Source of the DNA: Ectobius pallidus
Lineage: Eukaryota; Arthropoda; Insecta; Blattodea; Ectobiidae
Assembly (NCBI GenBank): GCA_964059195.1
Contig: CAXKWD010000006.1
Span: 2,162,530-2,226,529, forward strand
Reading direction: 5' to 3'
Length of the DNA stretch: 64,000 nt
Part shown: positions 52,493 to 63,146 of the stretch, piece after piece
Position numbering within the stretch: the stretch's first letter is position 1
How the letters are laid out: each line of letters starts with the position of its first letter
Translations under genes and position numbers: made by a program
Notes under the pieces: generated by a model
Seen by the model: only the letters and a program-made list of their open reading frames with translations
The model's database searches: none
Told to the model about the DNA's origin: nothing

Positions 52493-52679
52493 TATTATAT
52501 TTTTCTAAAAGTCTAGTCTTGAACATTGTCCTTTGACAACAAAAAAATAATAAAAGTAATTTGGTATGAAACACTCTTCATCGGATATTCGTTTCAACTG
52601 TTCTTCGTGGAAAAAAGTGTCCTCCTGTATTGGATGCTGAACATTGCAAGAGTAGGCACAAAAATTGAAATGTCCATTC

Positions 52680-52857
52680 ATTTTTATATCCATCCATCCA
52701 TCCATGGATCCGTCAATCAATCAATCAATCTATTCATCCATCCAACCATCCATTAATCAATTGACTCATCCATCCATTCATCCATCTATCAACCCATTTT
52801 ATCCACCAATCAAAACATCCATTCGTTTATCCATCTATCAATTCTTTTAAACTAAAC
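52680..52857 (+). repeat. ATCC/ATCA tetranucleotide satellite, left part
   Basis: Runs of catccatccatcc and caatcaatcaatc with drift. It continues after the SINE-D insertion at 53169-53600. Apparent frames rich in HPSI repeats are a by-product of the tetranucleotide. Confidence 0.85.
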
Positions 52858-53168
52858 TCCCCTCTGTTGCGCTACATCCTGAAGGGACAAGGCCTGCCAC
52901 GCGACCGCTGCGTCATCTTCCACTGGCACATGGCAGAATTGGGGAATGTGGTCAGCATACCGACACCCACGGACGTTTCCATGGTGGTTTCCATGACCGG
53001 AGCGGCTACTTCTCTATCAAGTAGCTCCTCAATTTGAATCACGAGGCTGAGTGCACCCCGTTCCAGACCACCCTACCACAGAAAAATACGAGGAGGTACC
53101 GGGGAACGAACCTGGACCGACGAATCTATAGTCAGCAACGCTAAACACAAGACCACGCCGGCGGTCAT
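52858..53168 (-). mobile_element. tRNA-derived SINE-D inserted in the satellite
   Basis: On the minus strand: gccggcgtggtcttgtgttt, then tcggtccaggttcgttcccc as B-box, and a GC-rich body (gtagggtggtctggaacggg, gtgcactcagcctcgtgatt, tgccagtggaagatgacgca). A truncated relative lies at 60712-60846. GC content contrasts sharply with the flanking repeat. Confidence 0.75.
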
Positions 53169-53600
53169 CAATCCATTTATCCATCAATCAATTAATCCAT
53201 TCAGTTATTCATCTATCCAACTATTTATCTATCCAGTCATCCATTAATTCATCCGTACATTCATCCATCCATTCACTTGTTAATACTGGTTAATTAATTA
53301 TTTAATTCATTCATCCAGCCATCCATCCAGTAATTAATCAAGTTATTCATATATACTTTAATTAATTAACTTATCCACCCGTTAATTATTTCCTCTATTC
53401 TCATCCATCGAATAATTAATGTACTCATGAATGAATGAATTAATTAATTGATTCATCCTTCAAACTATTTATTCAATCATTGATCCACCAAATCATCCAC
53501 TCGTGCATCCATTAATTCGTGCATCCACCCATTAATTAATTCATCAATTCAACCAATAATTCATCCATTAATTCTTCCATTCATCGATACATTGCGGGTT
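53169..53600 (+). repeat. ATCC/ATTA tetranucleotide satellite, right part
   Basis: Degenerate catccatt and aattaatt units continue the tract from 52680-52857, so the SINE split one satellite of about 600 bp. Confidence 0.85.
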
Positions 53601-53645
53601 TCATAGGCCTACCTACTCCTCTGCTAACAGCTCCATTAATAACAA

Positions 53646-54200
53646 AGCACCAATTTCACTTCCTCTACCCGTACCAAAGGTAATAAATGTTCGAAATCAA
53701 TGTTTTTAACATAATTACCATATTTGAATTCTCTTCTGTCCAATAATATTTTCAGGAACGTGTCTGTGTGGCTTGAGAACTAAACATCCCGTTAAATAAA
53801 ACGTATTTGGATTAGATATCTTCTAGGGAGATTGACGACTTTTTCTTCCTTTTGTACGGTATCGTTAGGCCTATACTTTGAAGGGTAGTTGTAAGATAAC
53901 TATTGTTTGTACAAACTCAGGCTTTTATGTATTACATCTTTGGGCGAGGCTAGATCAGACTTTCATTCTTCACGATTTTATTTTTATAAGATAAGAACTT
54001 TTATAAAAGAACTCTAACAAATTTGTTTAAATTTTCCACGCGATTTGCATAGAGGCTAAAGAGCTAGAATTTTTATTTTTAAAAATTTTCAATTAATTAT
54101 CTGAAAGGTGTTTATAAACAATCATATACTTCATTGAAACACGAACGGTATAGGCGCTTGGATTCTTCCTCATAAAATTAAATATCATTAACGGAAAAAA
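53646..54200 (+). repeat. Dispersed repeat 'X', uninterrupted copy
   Basis: It matches 32861-33110 and then 38873-39520 without a gap at the point where those are separated by the 5.8-kb insertion. It serves as the reference for the empty target site. No coding frame; class unknown. Confidence 0.75.
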
Positions 54201-55059
54201 AATATTATAGGCTTTCCGTTCTATTAGCACAAAAGTGAGGCATAGGGATGAGACTAGAAGTTAATTTATTTAATGTGTGTCCCCATATACCATGACTACT
54301 CTGTACTGTGATGAAAGGCCACTGTCACGCGTCACAACACTGAACCATCTTCGGAGATCCTCACCGATAGGACGCCAGAGGACGGCAACGTTGTATCACG
54401 ACGTTTCATTCCTACAATCCATATTTTTACATAGGCAATCATACGACATGTGACATATTAATCACTGCATATTAAGCCTTGAAGTATCCAGTAACGAGCT
54501 GAAGTTTATCAGATAAAATTGCATCTTTCCGACCCTTGCAAGCATATTAACTTATAAGATAAACAACAGTCATTGGTCGATATCCGAGGCATTGCTAAAG
54601 ATTATTAGTCAATTTAAAGTGCGCATCGCATGAATGGAATATTCTGAATAATCTGAATAGGAGAATAATAATTACGATAAACATCGATAGATTCCCGGAG
54701 GAAAAGCAGGATCGAATTTATCTCATGAAACTCATTACCCCGAGTGGGATTTATTAAGAGTATTCCATGAATAAAATATATCAGATTTTATAAATAATAA
54801 CTATATTCTTATCCGCATTGCTTCAAATCAAATCATCATTGTGCCAGCTGTCAGATCACGACGTAGGCCTTCTAAATGAAGGATCAAAAATGTTGCCAGA
54901 CAAGTATCTTGTTTAGCGAATATTTCAATTCAGAAAGAACTTCTACTGCAGCTAGAAGAAAAACAGCCATTCTATGATGATATCAGCGACAAGTTTGCAG
55001 CCCTAAAGGACTATCGAAGGATTGATTTGCTATACAAGACATTGAGTTCGGTTATTAAC
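54201..55059. other. No gene recognised
   Basis: AT-rich DNA with a GC-richer patch at 54320-54410. No product recognised. Confidence 0.35.
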
Positions 55060-55080
55060 ATAAGCATGTGGCATTTTTTT

Positions 55081-55117
55081 CCTCTTCACCTAATTTTCCG
55101 CCCACGAGCCACCACTG
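55081..55117. mobile_element. Orphan hAT-like end
   Basis: The reverse complement reads CAGTGGTGGCTCGTGGGCGG and, further on, TAGGTGAAG. This parallels the left end of the hAT element at 12897 (CAGTAGCGGCTCGT...TAGGTGAAG). No partner end or 8-bp duplication was found, so it is probably a fragment. Confidence 0.45.
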
Positions 55118-55400
55118 CCAGGGTATGGGTGTTAGCCCCCGCGTGCTTGCATGCGGTGCCCACTATTTGGATTGGATTCTGGAGGGCAGTGGTTCCTGCA
55201 CTCAGGGATAGAGTAGAGTTGACGTTGCGGGCGCGCAGTTTCCTCGGGGAACGGAAACTGGCTACCCGGGGAGTTGGAATTCGGACTAAGGGATGGCTGT
55301 GCTGACCCCGCGAAGGCTCGAACGCAGGTCGTAACCAGATGTGCTAGATCACCGAACTCCACGAGAGTTCTCGTGGGTCTCCCCCCCCCCCGATGACGCT
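55118..55400 (-). mobile_element. GC-rich tRNA-derived SINE-E
   Basis: Minus strand: ggagttcggtgatctagcac as A-box region, then cctgcgttcgagccttcg as B-box-like, and a GC-rich body down to the hAT-like end at 55117. A C11 run lies near 55380-55391. It is the only copy seen here, so the call rests on the tRNA-like head alone. Confidence 0.5.
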
Positions 55401-55759
55401 AACTAAAGCGGGACTAAAGTACACGGGCATGAGGGAGCCCCGCAGAGTTGTAGTTGAAGGCAATGTGTAAATGTGTACAAAAGTGAAAGGGCCCAACCAT
55501 TAAGGCGGAGCCACATGTGGCAGAGGTGGCCGGAGTTCTAAAGGTATTTCCCGGTGCAATGAAGAACAATTGCACGTACCAAGCAAAAGTATATAAAAGG
55601 CAAAAAGAAGCCTATTGATATTGGACCAAATCAGTTGACCGGTACCGGAGTGATGAAAATTCAATTCCTATTTTACGGTAATATATTAGAAATATATCAA
55701 ATGGAAATAAATTATTATGACAACATATTGTTTTACACTGTTTATACGTCTTTGGAGAT

Positions 55760-57674
55760 TCTTCTTCTTCTTCTGCACTTCATGGATTAGGCAAGTGCCT
55801 GTTCCGGCTTCAAAAATACATCTGACCATCGTTTCCTTGGTCTTCCCGGATACCTTCTTCCTTTAGGTTTGTAATAAAATACTTTTCTTGGGATCCTTTC
55901 TGGTGCCATTCTCTCAACATGCTCTCTCCATTCATTTCTATACTTTGTGATTTTTTCTTCCAGAGAACTAATTTCTAACTCTTCTCTAATTTTTTCATTT
56001 GAAATTTTATCTAAAAGAGTACATCCTTTAACTGATCTTAGGAATCTCATTTCGGCCGCTTGTATCTTTTTTTTATCAGTTATTTTTAATGTCCATGTTT
56101 CGGATCCATAAAGGAAGGCAGGCACTGCCATTACTTTGTAAAATTTCATTCTAGTTTCTTTTCTGGTTTTTGTTTTCAGACTTCTATTTATTGTGCCGCA
56201 TATCTGCTGAAACATGGTTAATTTGTTATTGAAATCATTTTCATATTTATAACTGATGTGTGTTCCTAAATAATTAAAACTCGTTACTTGGTCTAAAATA
56301 GTATCATTTACTACAATTTTAGTTCTAACAGAATATTTTCCTTGGAAGGCCATTGTTTTTGTTTTCTTTGTCGAAATTTTAAAATTATAATCCTCGCATA
56401 ATTTCTGCAATGTATACACTGCTCTTTGCAGTTCGTCCTCAGTTTCACTTATAATTATTTGGTCATCCGCAAATAGCATCGTCTTAAATATAAAATTTGG
56501 TGCAATACAAATGCCTCCATTAATTCTAAAATACCATTCTCTGATCAGATCGTCCATATAAATTAAAAACAAAGTGGGGGACAAACTGCAACCTTGTCTT
56601 ACACCTTGATTTATATATATCTGTTTACTGTACTTTCCATGCTTACACGATCAAACGCTTTTTCATAATCCATAAAGGCTATATGGGTTTCGAGGTTAAA
56701 TTCTCTTCTTTTCTCTATTATCTGCTTAACTGAAAAAGTGGCATCTGTACAGGATCGTCCTTTTCTAAAACCATTCTGTTCTTCTAGCAGTAAGACATCT
56801 GCAATAGTTCTTAATCTTTTATTTAAAATTCTTGCATATATTTTATATCCTGTATTTAAAATACTAATACCCCTGTAGTTTTCACATCTATTTCTAACTC
56901 CTTTTTTAAATATAGATATAACTTGAGCATGAGCCCAAGAACTTGGTATATGATATCCACTCCAACACATATTAATTAGATTCAGTAGTCTCTGATTTAA
57001 TACCGCCCCACCATATTTCCATAGTTCTGCATTTATTCCCTCTTCACCTGAAGCCTTTCTGTTCTTCATTTCTTTTAATGCTAATTCTAATTCCTCTAAG
57101 GTAATGGGATCTGCATTTCCATAAGTAATTTCATTGTTTTCCACTTTTTCCAGAGAATCATTGTACCACAAGTCTTTGTAATGTTGTACCCACTGTTCTT
57201 CTCCAATTACATTTAGATTTGCCACATCTCTTTCTTCACTATCCAGATGCTTGAGCACTTTATAGGCCATCATTTGTCTCCCGTGTACATCATCTTCGAC
57301 AGTATTGATGAATCTGTCCCAGGACTCTTGATGGGCTTTTCTTACTATAACTTTAGCTTCGTTTCTTTTTTTCCTATATATTTCTCTTGCCTCGTCAGTC
57401 TGTCGTTGTAACAATTGTAGGTGGGCTAATTTCTTATCCTTTATTGCCTTTTCAATTTCTTCATTCCATATCCTTAAACCCTTTCTCTTACGGCATTTTC
57501 TTTTTTTACCTAACACTTCATTAGCCGTAGTTATTACGGCTTGTATAATATTATTCCATTACTCATTAACATCTTGGCTTACTTCTTGATTTTTTAAGTA
57601 AACAGATAATCTCTTTTGGTATAAAGCCCTAATACTTTCTTCCTGTAATAAATATATCTTGAATACTTCTTCAA
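55760..57674 (-). mobile_element. 5'-truncated RTE-like LINE
   Basis: Borders come from comparison with the uninterrupted composite repeat at about 41015. The 3' end is a short (GAA)n run (plus strand tcttcttcttcttct). It starts at the linker ahead of the reverse transcriptase, so the endonuclease is missing. No clear target duplication beyond about 3 bp. Confidence 0.83.
55787..57674 (-). pseudogene. RTE-like reverse transcriptase with internal deletion
   Basis: 57516-56611 carries the linker and fingers (KNRKASGEEGINAELWKYGG, ISIFKKGVRNRCENYRGISI, EEQNGFRKGRSCTDATF, IAFMDYEKAFDRV). 56584-55787 carries the palm and C-terminal part (QGVRQGCSLSPTLFLIYM, MLFADDQIIIS, SFNYLGTHIS, FLYGSETWTLK, WREHVERMAPERIPRK, GRRYPGRPRKRW). 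Between motif A and GVRQGCSLSP about 40 codons are missing, with a frame break, and an in-frame TAA sits upstream near 57560. The C-terminal SETWTL and GRPRKRW words are usual in this LINE group. Confidence 0.86.
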
Positions 57675-57973
57675 TTGCAATACAATTAGCTATGACAAAC
57701 AACACTATTCCTTCTCATATGCTTAATAAATTAGACCGTTATACTGATTGATGTGGCCGAGATGTTAACGTCTTGGACTCGCATTCTGGAGTTCCCTGGT
57801 TCTAATGCCCTAGAAGGCCAATTTCACATTTTTCTTGTTGTGTTTCTATGTGAGTGTGCGATTTTGAAGATATCAGAAATCTGTATAATTCAGCTGATGC
57901 TGGACGATTTTAGTCTGATAACAAACAAAAAAAAAAACTAGACATTTGTTTTTCCGTAAGCCCTGCTTATTGA

Positions 57974-58405
57974 AAATTTAATGTAATCGGATGAACCACT
58001 CTTGAGATTTTAGACTTCAAACTTGAGTCTCTATGTTTTTTCCCCGACAGTAAGTGTTATAGCTTAGGTAACAATTTCTTATTTAAGTTGCCATGTCTTA
58101 GAGTGTAATAAACTAATTTGCTAACTCGTTTTTAAGTGCTAAAATATCATAAAATGTGATATTCATTAATATATAGTAGTAAAGTAAAGTGATCCCTATA
58201 CAGGCCTTGGAGGCCCAGAGGGTTCCAGGAGGTTGAGGCTTCCAGATTTTGGACATTCGGCCCGTGAAGGTAGTAAGGTTTTCTGCCTTACTCACCGGCC
58301 GTCTTTATCCCCAGCATTGCTCCTGTTGCTCATTTCTGTTAGAGGCTGAGTCGACCCCAGGGCCATAGTGCCACCAGATGGATTAGGCCAATTGAAAAAC
58401 CCCAA
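57974..58405 (-). repeat. 430-bp duplicated segment ending in SINE-B, copy 1
   Basis: Near-identical to 62559-62995 over about 430 bp: aatttaatgtaatcggatga, ccccgacagtaagtgttata, aaaatgtgatattcattaat, and then a minus-strand SINE-B (about 58190-58405). Because the SINE occupies the same position in both, the whole unit was copied or transposed as one. Confidence 0.75.
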
Positions 58406-58764
58406 CGTCCTAATATAATATAATCATAATTAAGGTCATAATTCTGGCACTATTGCGTCCTGCAAGAATTATACTCTGATTATTTTATGTAATTGTGCAT
58501 GTGCGACAAAATAATCGTTTTCCCAGTTAGCATGGAAACGTCGTTGCCTTGATGACAAGCTGTTGTGTGCTTTTACGCTAGCTACAGCACCCATTACTTG
58601 GTGTAGTGAAGTGCAGTCAAGACCGAACATCGAACACTGTCTCTGCCAGTGCTGCGCTGCCTTCACATCACATCGAAACTTCTTTACACTGACGTCAAGG
58701 GCGACTGTAGTGGGAGACATTACGTCAGCACATAGTGGCACAATGTGCCCCAGTTGCGCACCCG
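58406..58764. other. No gene recognised
   Basis: Moderately GC-rich DNA with complementary frames of 69 and 90 codons, neither with a recognisable motif. Confidence 0.35.
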
Positions 58765-58920
58765 TGGTTTAGTCAGTGATAATTGCTATTATGATGTGCA
58801 AAAAATAAGTTATTTTTGTAGTTGATCTCCGAGTTAAGCTCCAGATTGATTAATTAAGCAAGGCTTAAGCAAAGAAACAAAGATCTAAAGTTTGATAAGC
58901 TAATGGCATTGTAAAGGTAT
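58765..58920 (-). repeat. Composite-repeat fragment
   Basis: Shares tagtcagtgataattgc, gatctccgagttaagctcc and aaacaaagatctaaagtttg with 3055-3130 and 49010-49130. Confidence 0.45.
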
Positions 58921-59109
58921 GTATGGGTATGTTCCCCCTCCGGATTGAGTGGTAACTCATAGAAGTACCGTTCCTTCATCTATTTTAAGGAAAAATTTAA
59001 TAATAATCTGCACTATTCACTTCTTATAAAAATGTGGGGCAGTATATCGGCCATCAGGTCAGTTCGTCTTGGATCTTAACGCAGTTTACATTTACCGTAC
59101 TTGAAATTC

Positions 59110-60555
59110 CTCCTCGACGGAATTTTTCAGTAGGTGAGATACAAATGATTATTAGTGCAATTTGCTTTTTCCGGGCAGAAAAAACGACAAACTTTACCCG
59201 GTTTACGACTTTGTGGCTAAGTGTTTAAACGTTGGAGTTAGTACAGTGAAGAAATAAGCTTCGGAGAACAGTGAAATCATAGCCAATGGAAGTGGAACTC
59301 AACCAGCGAAGAAGGCACGAGTCTTGCCAGGACGCCCGAAAATAAATGTGGACCAGTTCACCATTGGTGGTATACGGAGGTACATCAATAAATTTTACAT
59401 TAACATCTTGTTCCCCACGATTGAAAAATTAAGAGATAAGCTTGAAGAAAACATACCAGATTTTCCAGTTATGACAACTCGAACGTTGCGGAATATTGTA
59501 AAGGAGATAGGATTTCGTTTCAGAAAATTAAACCGAAAGTCAGTTCTGATGGTATCTGTTTCCATCGCAACTTCCAGGAATGAGTTTTTGAGGAGGTTTC
59601 TCTATTTACGTTTAGAAGGATACCAAATATTTTACAATGATGAAACCTGGTGTGGACAAAATCATACAATGCAGTACGGTTGGCAAGAGAAAATTGTTGA
59701 TGCCCTGAATTTTACAACCTACAATCAGAATGGAGGGGTGCTTCAAGAAGTTGGTGGTTGGCGAGGTGGCTTTAAAACTCCAACAGGAGCGGGTCAACGA
59801 GTTATCATACTTCACATCGGCAGCGAAGACGGATTTTTTCCCAGGTGGTGAGCTTTGTTTTTTCGGAAAGAAGGGAACGTCCGACAATCACAACGAAATG
59901 GACTCCACTCACTTTCAGGAATGGTTTCGCCGCATTGTAGGAATTCTTCCAAAGAAATCTGCGGTAGTCATTGATTAAGCTCCATACCATAAGAAAATGG
60001 ACCGTGAAACCAAAAATCCTACTATGTCATGGTTAAAAAAGGATATTATAGAATGGATACAAAAGAGAAATAATGATTTTCCACAACACACAACTACAAA
60101 AGCTGCATTAACCCAACATGCCAAACCTCATTTCGGATTTCCAAAAAAATATACTAGAAAATATTATTCAAGAGACAAACCCAGATGTCAAACTGATATG
60201 GCTTCCAATAGCCCACTGCGAATTAAATGCCATCGAACTAATTTGGGCGTTCGTTAAAAATAATATAGCTAAAATGAACAGGAGAAATGCAGCTGAAAAC
60301 GGAAATAGCATAACAGTGACAAAAGATTTATGTAAGGATATATTGCAGACAGCTACGCCCGAGCTGTGAAAAAAAATGTGTAAAACATACACAGAACATT
60401 GAAAACCATTACAGCGTAAAAGACCACCTGGCAGACGAAGCTCCACTTGTGCCACCGGTTGTTGTAAATATGCAGGAAGACTCCGACTCAGACACTGACT
60501 TTCACTTGTACATAGATGGAGATGTGTCTGAGGTAGAAGATATTGATTAAAAAAA
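59110..60555 (+). pseudogene. DDE transposase of the IS630/Tc1/mariner type with a long D-E spacer, broken
   Basis: Pieces in several frames follow one protein. There is an N-terminal DNA-binding part (YDFVAKCLNVGVSTVKK, then a stop) and a GRPK hinge (VLPGRPKINVDQF). The catalytic region follows: GYQIFYNDETW with the first aspartate, GGWRGGFKTPTGAGQRVIIL, HNEMDSTHFQEWF, SAVVID followed by a stop and APYH with the second aspartate, and CELNAIELIWAFVK with the glutamate. The end is acidic (EDSDSDTDFHLYI). By coordinates the glutamate (60234) lies about 87 codons after the second aspartate (59973). The copy has at least three frameshifts and two stops. I could not find its terminal inverted repeats. 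Confidence 0.8.
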
Positions 60556-60711
60556 ACTTAAAAAAATGAACACGGAAAAAGGTATAAAACACAAAAATAA
60601 AAACAACAAATTCTAAAGCTGCCATTGGAGGTCTAAAGCCCTCATGAAAAAAAAAGCTGATGGGAATTAATCATAATATGCATATACCAAGCGCGGATAT
60701 AGGGGTGGGCT

Positions 60712-60846
60712 CATGAGGTAGGGAGGTCTGGAATGGGATGCACTCGCCTCGTGATACATACCGAGGAGCTCAGGTTAGGTGTAGGCATGTTGACTACAGA
60801 CCACTGGCAGATGACGCAGCTGTCTCTCAAGGGATTTAGCGCCACG
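60712..60846 (+). mobile_element. SINE-D, 5'-truncated fragment
   Basis: ggtagggaggtctggaatgg, gatgcactcgcctcgtgat and ccactggcagatgacgcagc match the body of the SINE at 52858-53168. The tRNA-like head is missing. Confidence 0.65.
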
Positions 60847-62558
60847 GAATTCTTAAAAAAAAAACAAACTAACAACAAACAACGAAATGTTTTCATCGTT
60901 TAATTTTTAAGATAAATTGCAATTTTTTCATTACCAAAATAACTACTAAACATGATTTCTCATTAGTTATTATCCATAATATCCATAATATTATTACCCA
61001 TAATAACTAATCCGTTATCAAAGTATCTAGAAAAAACTTGAAAATTTATTTATTTTTCGGTTTTATTACCCCAGAAATAACTTAAAATGCGGTTTTAAAA
61101 GGCATATTTTTCAAATTTTGCCTGGAGTACCTCCCGAACTCGATTGGCTGGGGGTACTCTATTGCTGTGACTATCTCCAGAATGAGATCTGTGCCTTTTC
61201 TTGTTGGTGTGATTTACATTATTGTATCCTGATATAACATTAAGTGAAATAAGTTTTTTTAAGGTTTTTTGTCCAAGTCATCATTTTAGGTTATAATAAT
61301 AGATTTAATGAATCTTCAATATGCTACGTAGAATTTCACACGTACATTACCTATGGAAATTAACTGAAAAGTTGAGATAAATTTGCTGAATTCTAAGTAA
61401 GAAAGACTAAACAATCAAATGCAGCGCTGTAAATGCGGCTTTTGCTCGCATTTCAACTGTACAATAAAAATAAACATCAAAACCCTGGAGAAGTTAAGCG
61501 CAAGAGGCCAAAATAGTTAATACCGTAGCCTATCTATTAAACGCTAGCCTTTTCAGGATTCGAACCCAATGCTTCTAATTAGATTAATAAAATATGCTTT
61601 ATGGTTGGCTGTGAATAATGTGTAACTGGTTGTTATACATTGAACTATTTAAAAGGAATACGCCGGTGATATTACTTTAACCCTTTTTCTCTTGTCCTTG
61701 TCCATCCCAGACACCAATGCGTTGAATAATAATAATATGAAAGGTGGTTTTACTTTCAACATGAGGATTTTTTGTATGTCTGTGTAAAATATCGATTTTT
61801 CAAGCAGATTAAACAGAAAATATTAATTAAATGTGGCTAAAAACCTATTACGAATAAATTAGGTTATTTTAGGTTTCCATGTCCCATTTAGGGGTCTTTA
61901 GGTAGGCTATTACAAAATTAATGTGTGTGAATCCTATGGACATGACTCGAGAAAGTGTGTGGTTCTGGTTTTGGTAGTAAGGGAAAAATGGGTAAAAACC
62001 TAAGAATCCGATCCCTAATAATAACAACGTACAGTCTCTTGCACGAAGATCCATTCCAACTAGGCAACGTTGCACCCTCTCCCACCCGAACCGCTCGGCA
62101 GAGAAGCGGTGGTCTCTTGTCTGCCGCGGGATAAAAACTTGTTGACAAATAAAAATAAATTTAAAAAACAGCTGTTTTGGAATGTTTAAAACTATATTTG
62201 ATTAGAAGTAATTAAATAATGACAATCACATTTGTGATTTGAACGATATTTTTAGGCTATGAACAGTGGTTTTAGCGAAGGTTCGGAAAATTGACAACAT
62301 AAAAAATAAACAAAATAAAATTATGAAATTCAAGGATTCTGTTTACAAGAAACCTGTGCGTGCCCTATTAAAATTTAAAAACGAAGGCACTAGCGGTTTT
62401 TTTTACAATAAAAGTTTGAACTTTACTTTTAGTCTGGGCTTTTAAGAAATCCGGTACTTTTGACGGATTTTAATTCCTAACATTTTTTTCGCTTAACCGA
62501 AAGTGCTTGTATTGTTATCAGATAAAATGGCTATAAAATAGATTGAGTTAAACTTTAA
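60847..62558. other. No gene recognised
   Basis: AT-rich DNA without a defensible gene. Two overlapping minus-strand frames at 61869-62148 show no known motif. Confidence 0.35.
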
Positions 62559-62995
62559 TTTAATGTAATCGGATGAACCACTCTTGAGAATTTAGACTTC
62601 AAACACGAGTCTCTATTTTTTTCCCCGACAGTAAGTGTTATAACTTAGGTAACAATTTCTTATTTAAGTTGTCATGTCCTTAGAGTGTAGTAAACTAATT
62701 TGCTAACTAGTTTTACAGTGCTAAAATATCTTAAAATGTGATATTCATTAATATATTGTAGTAAAGTAAAGTGATCCCTATACAGGCCTTGGAGGCCCAG
62801 AGGGTTCCAGGAGGTTGAGGCTCCCAGATTTGGACATTCGGCCCGTGGAGGTAGTAAGGTTGTCAGCCTGACGCACGGACCGTCTTTACCCCCAGCATTC
62901 CTCCTGGTACTCATTTCTGTTAGAGGCTGAGTCGACCCCAGGGCCATAGTGCTACCAGAAGGATTAGACCAATTGAAAAACTCCAACGACCTAAT
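62559..62995 (-). repeat. 430-bp duplicated segment ending in SINE-B, copy 2
   Basis: Same unit as 57974-58405, direct orientation, about 4.6 kb apart, differing by scattered substitutions and small indels. SINE-B occupies about 62762-62995. Confidence 0.75.
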
Positions 62996-63146
62996 ACATA
63001 TTGGCCTATTACACTGGACAACAAAACTTACCTTCAAAACATTTTTTTACACAAAACATATCATTTCTTATGTATTTTGATGTTCTGAGTTCAAATATGG
63101 CCTTTGTATTTGTCTAGCACCCTCAGTTATTTAGTAAATCGTGTAC
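62996..63146. other. No gene recognised
   Basis: Short AT-rich spacer. Confidence 0.3.

Larger units (their letters stand above)
55600..57960 (+). repeat. Composite dispersed repeat split by an RTE-like LINE
   Basis: The left part (aagaagcctattgatattgg, taccggagtgatg, ggtaatatattag, acatattgttttacactg) and right part (tgcaatacaattagctatga, then the tRNA-like block at about 57745-57830, then gtgagtgtgcgattttgaag and ccgtaagccctgctta) together match 40800-41310. The LINE at 55760-57674 lies exactly at the point where the two parts are contiguous in the other copy. Confidence 0.7.

Noticed and set aside
52526..52850. Protein with HPSI/INQS repeats
   Set aside because: A by-product of the ATCC/ATCA tetranucleotide satellite.
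58469..58772. Complementary 90- and 69-codon frames as a gene
   Set aside because: No motif, no conserved neighbour, and both frames lie in the same moderately GC-rich patch.
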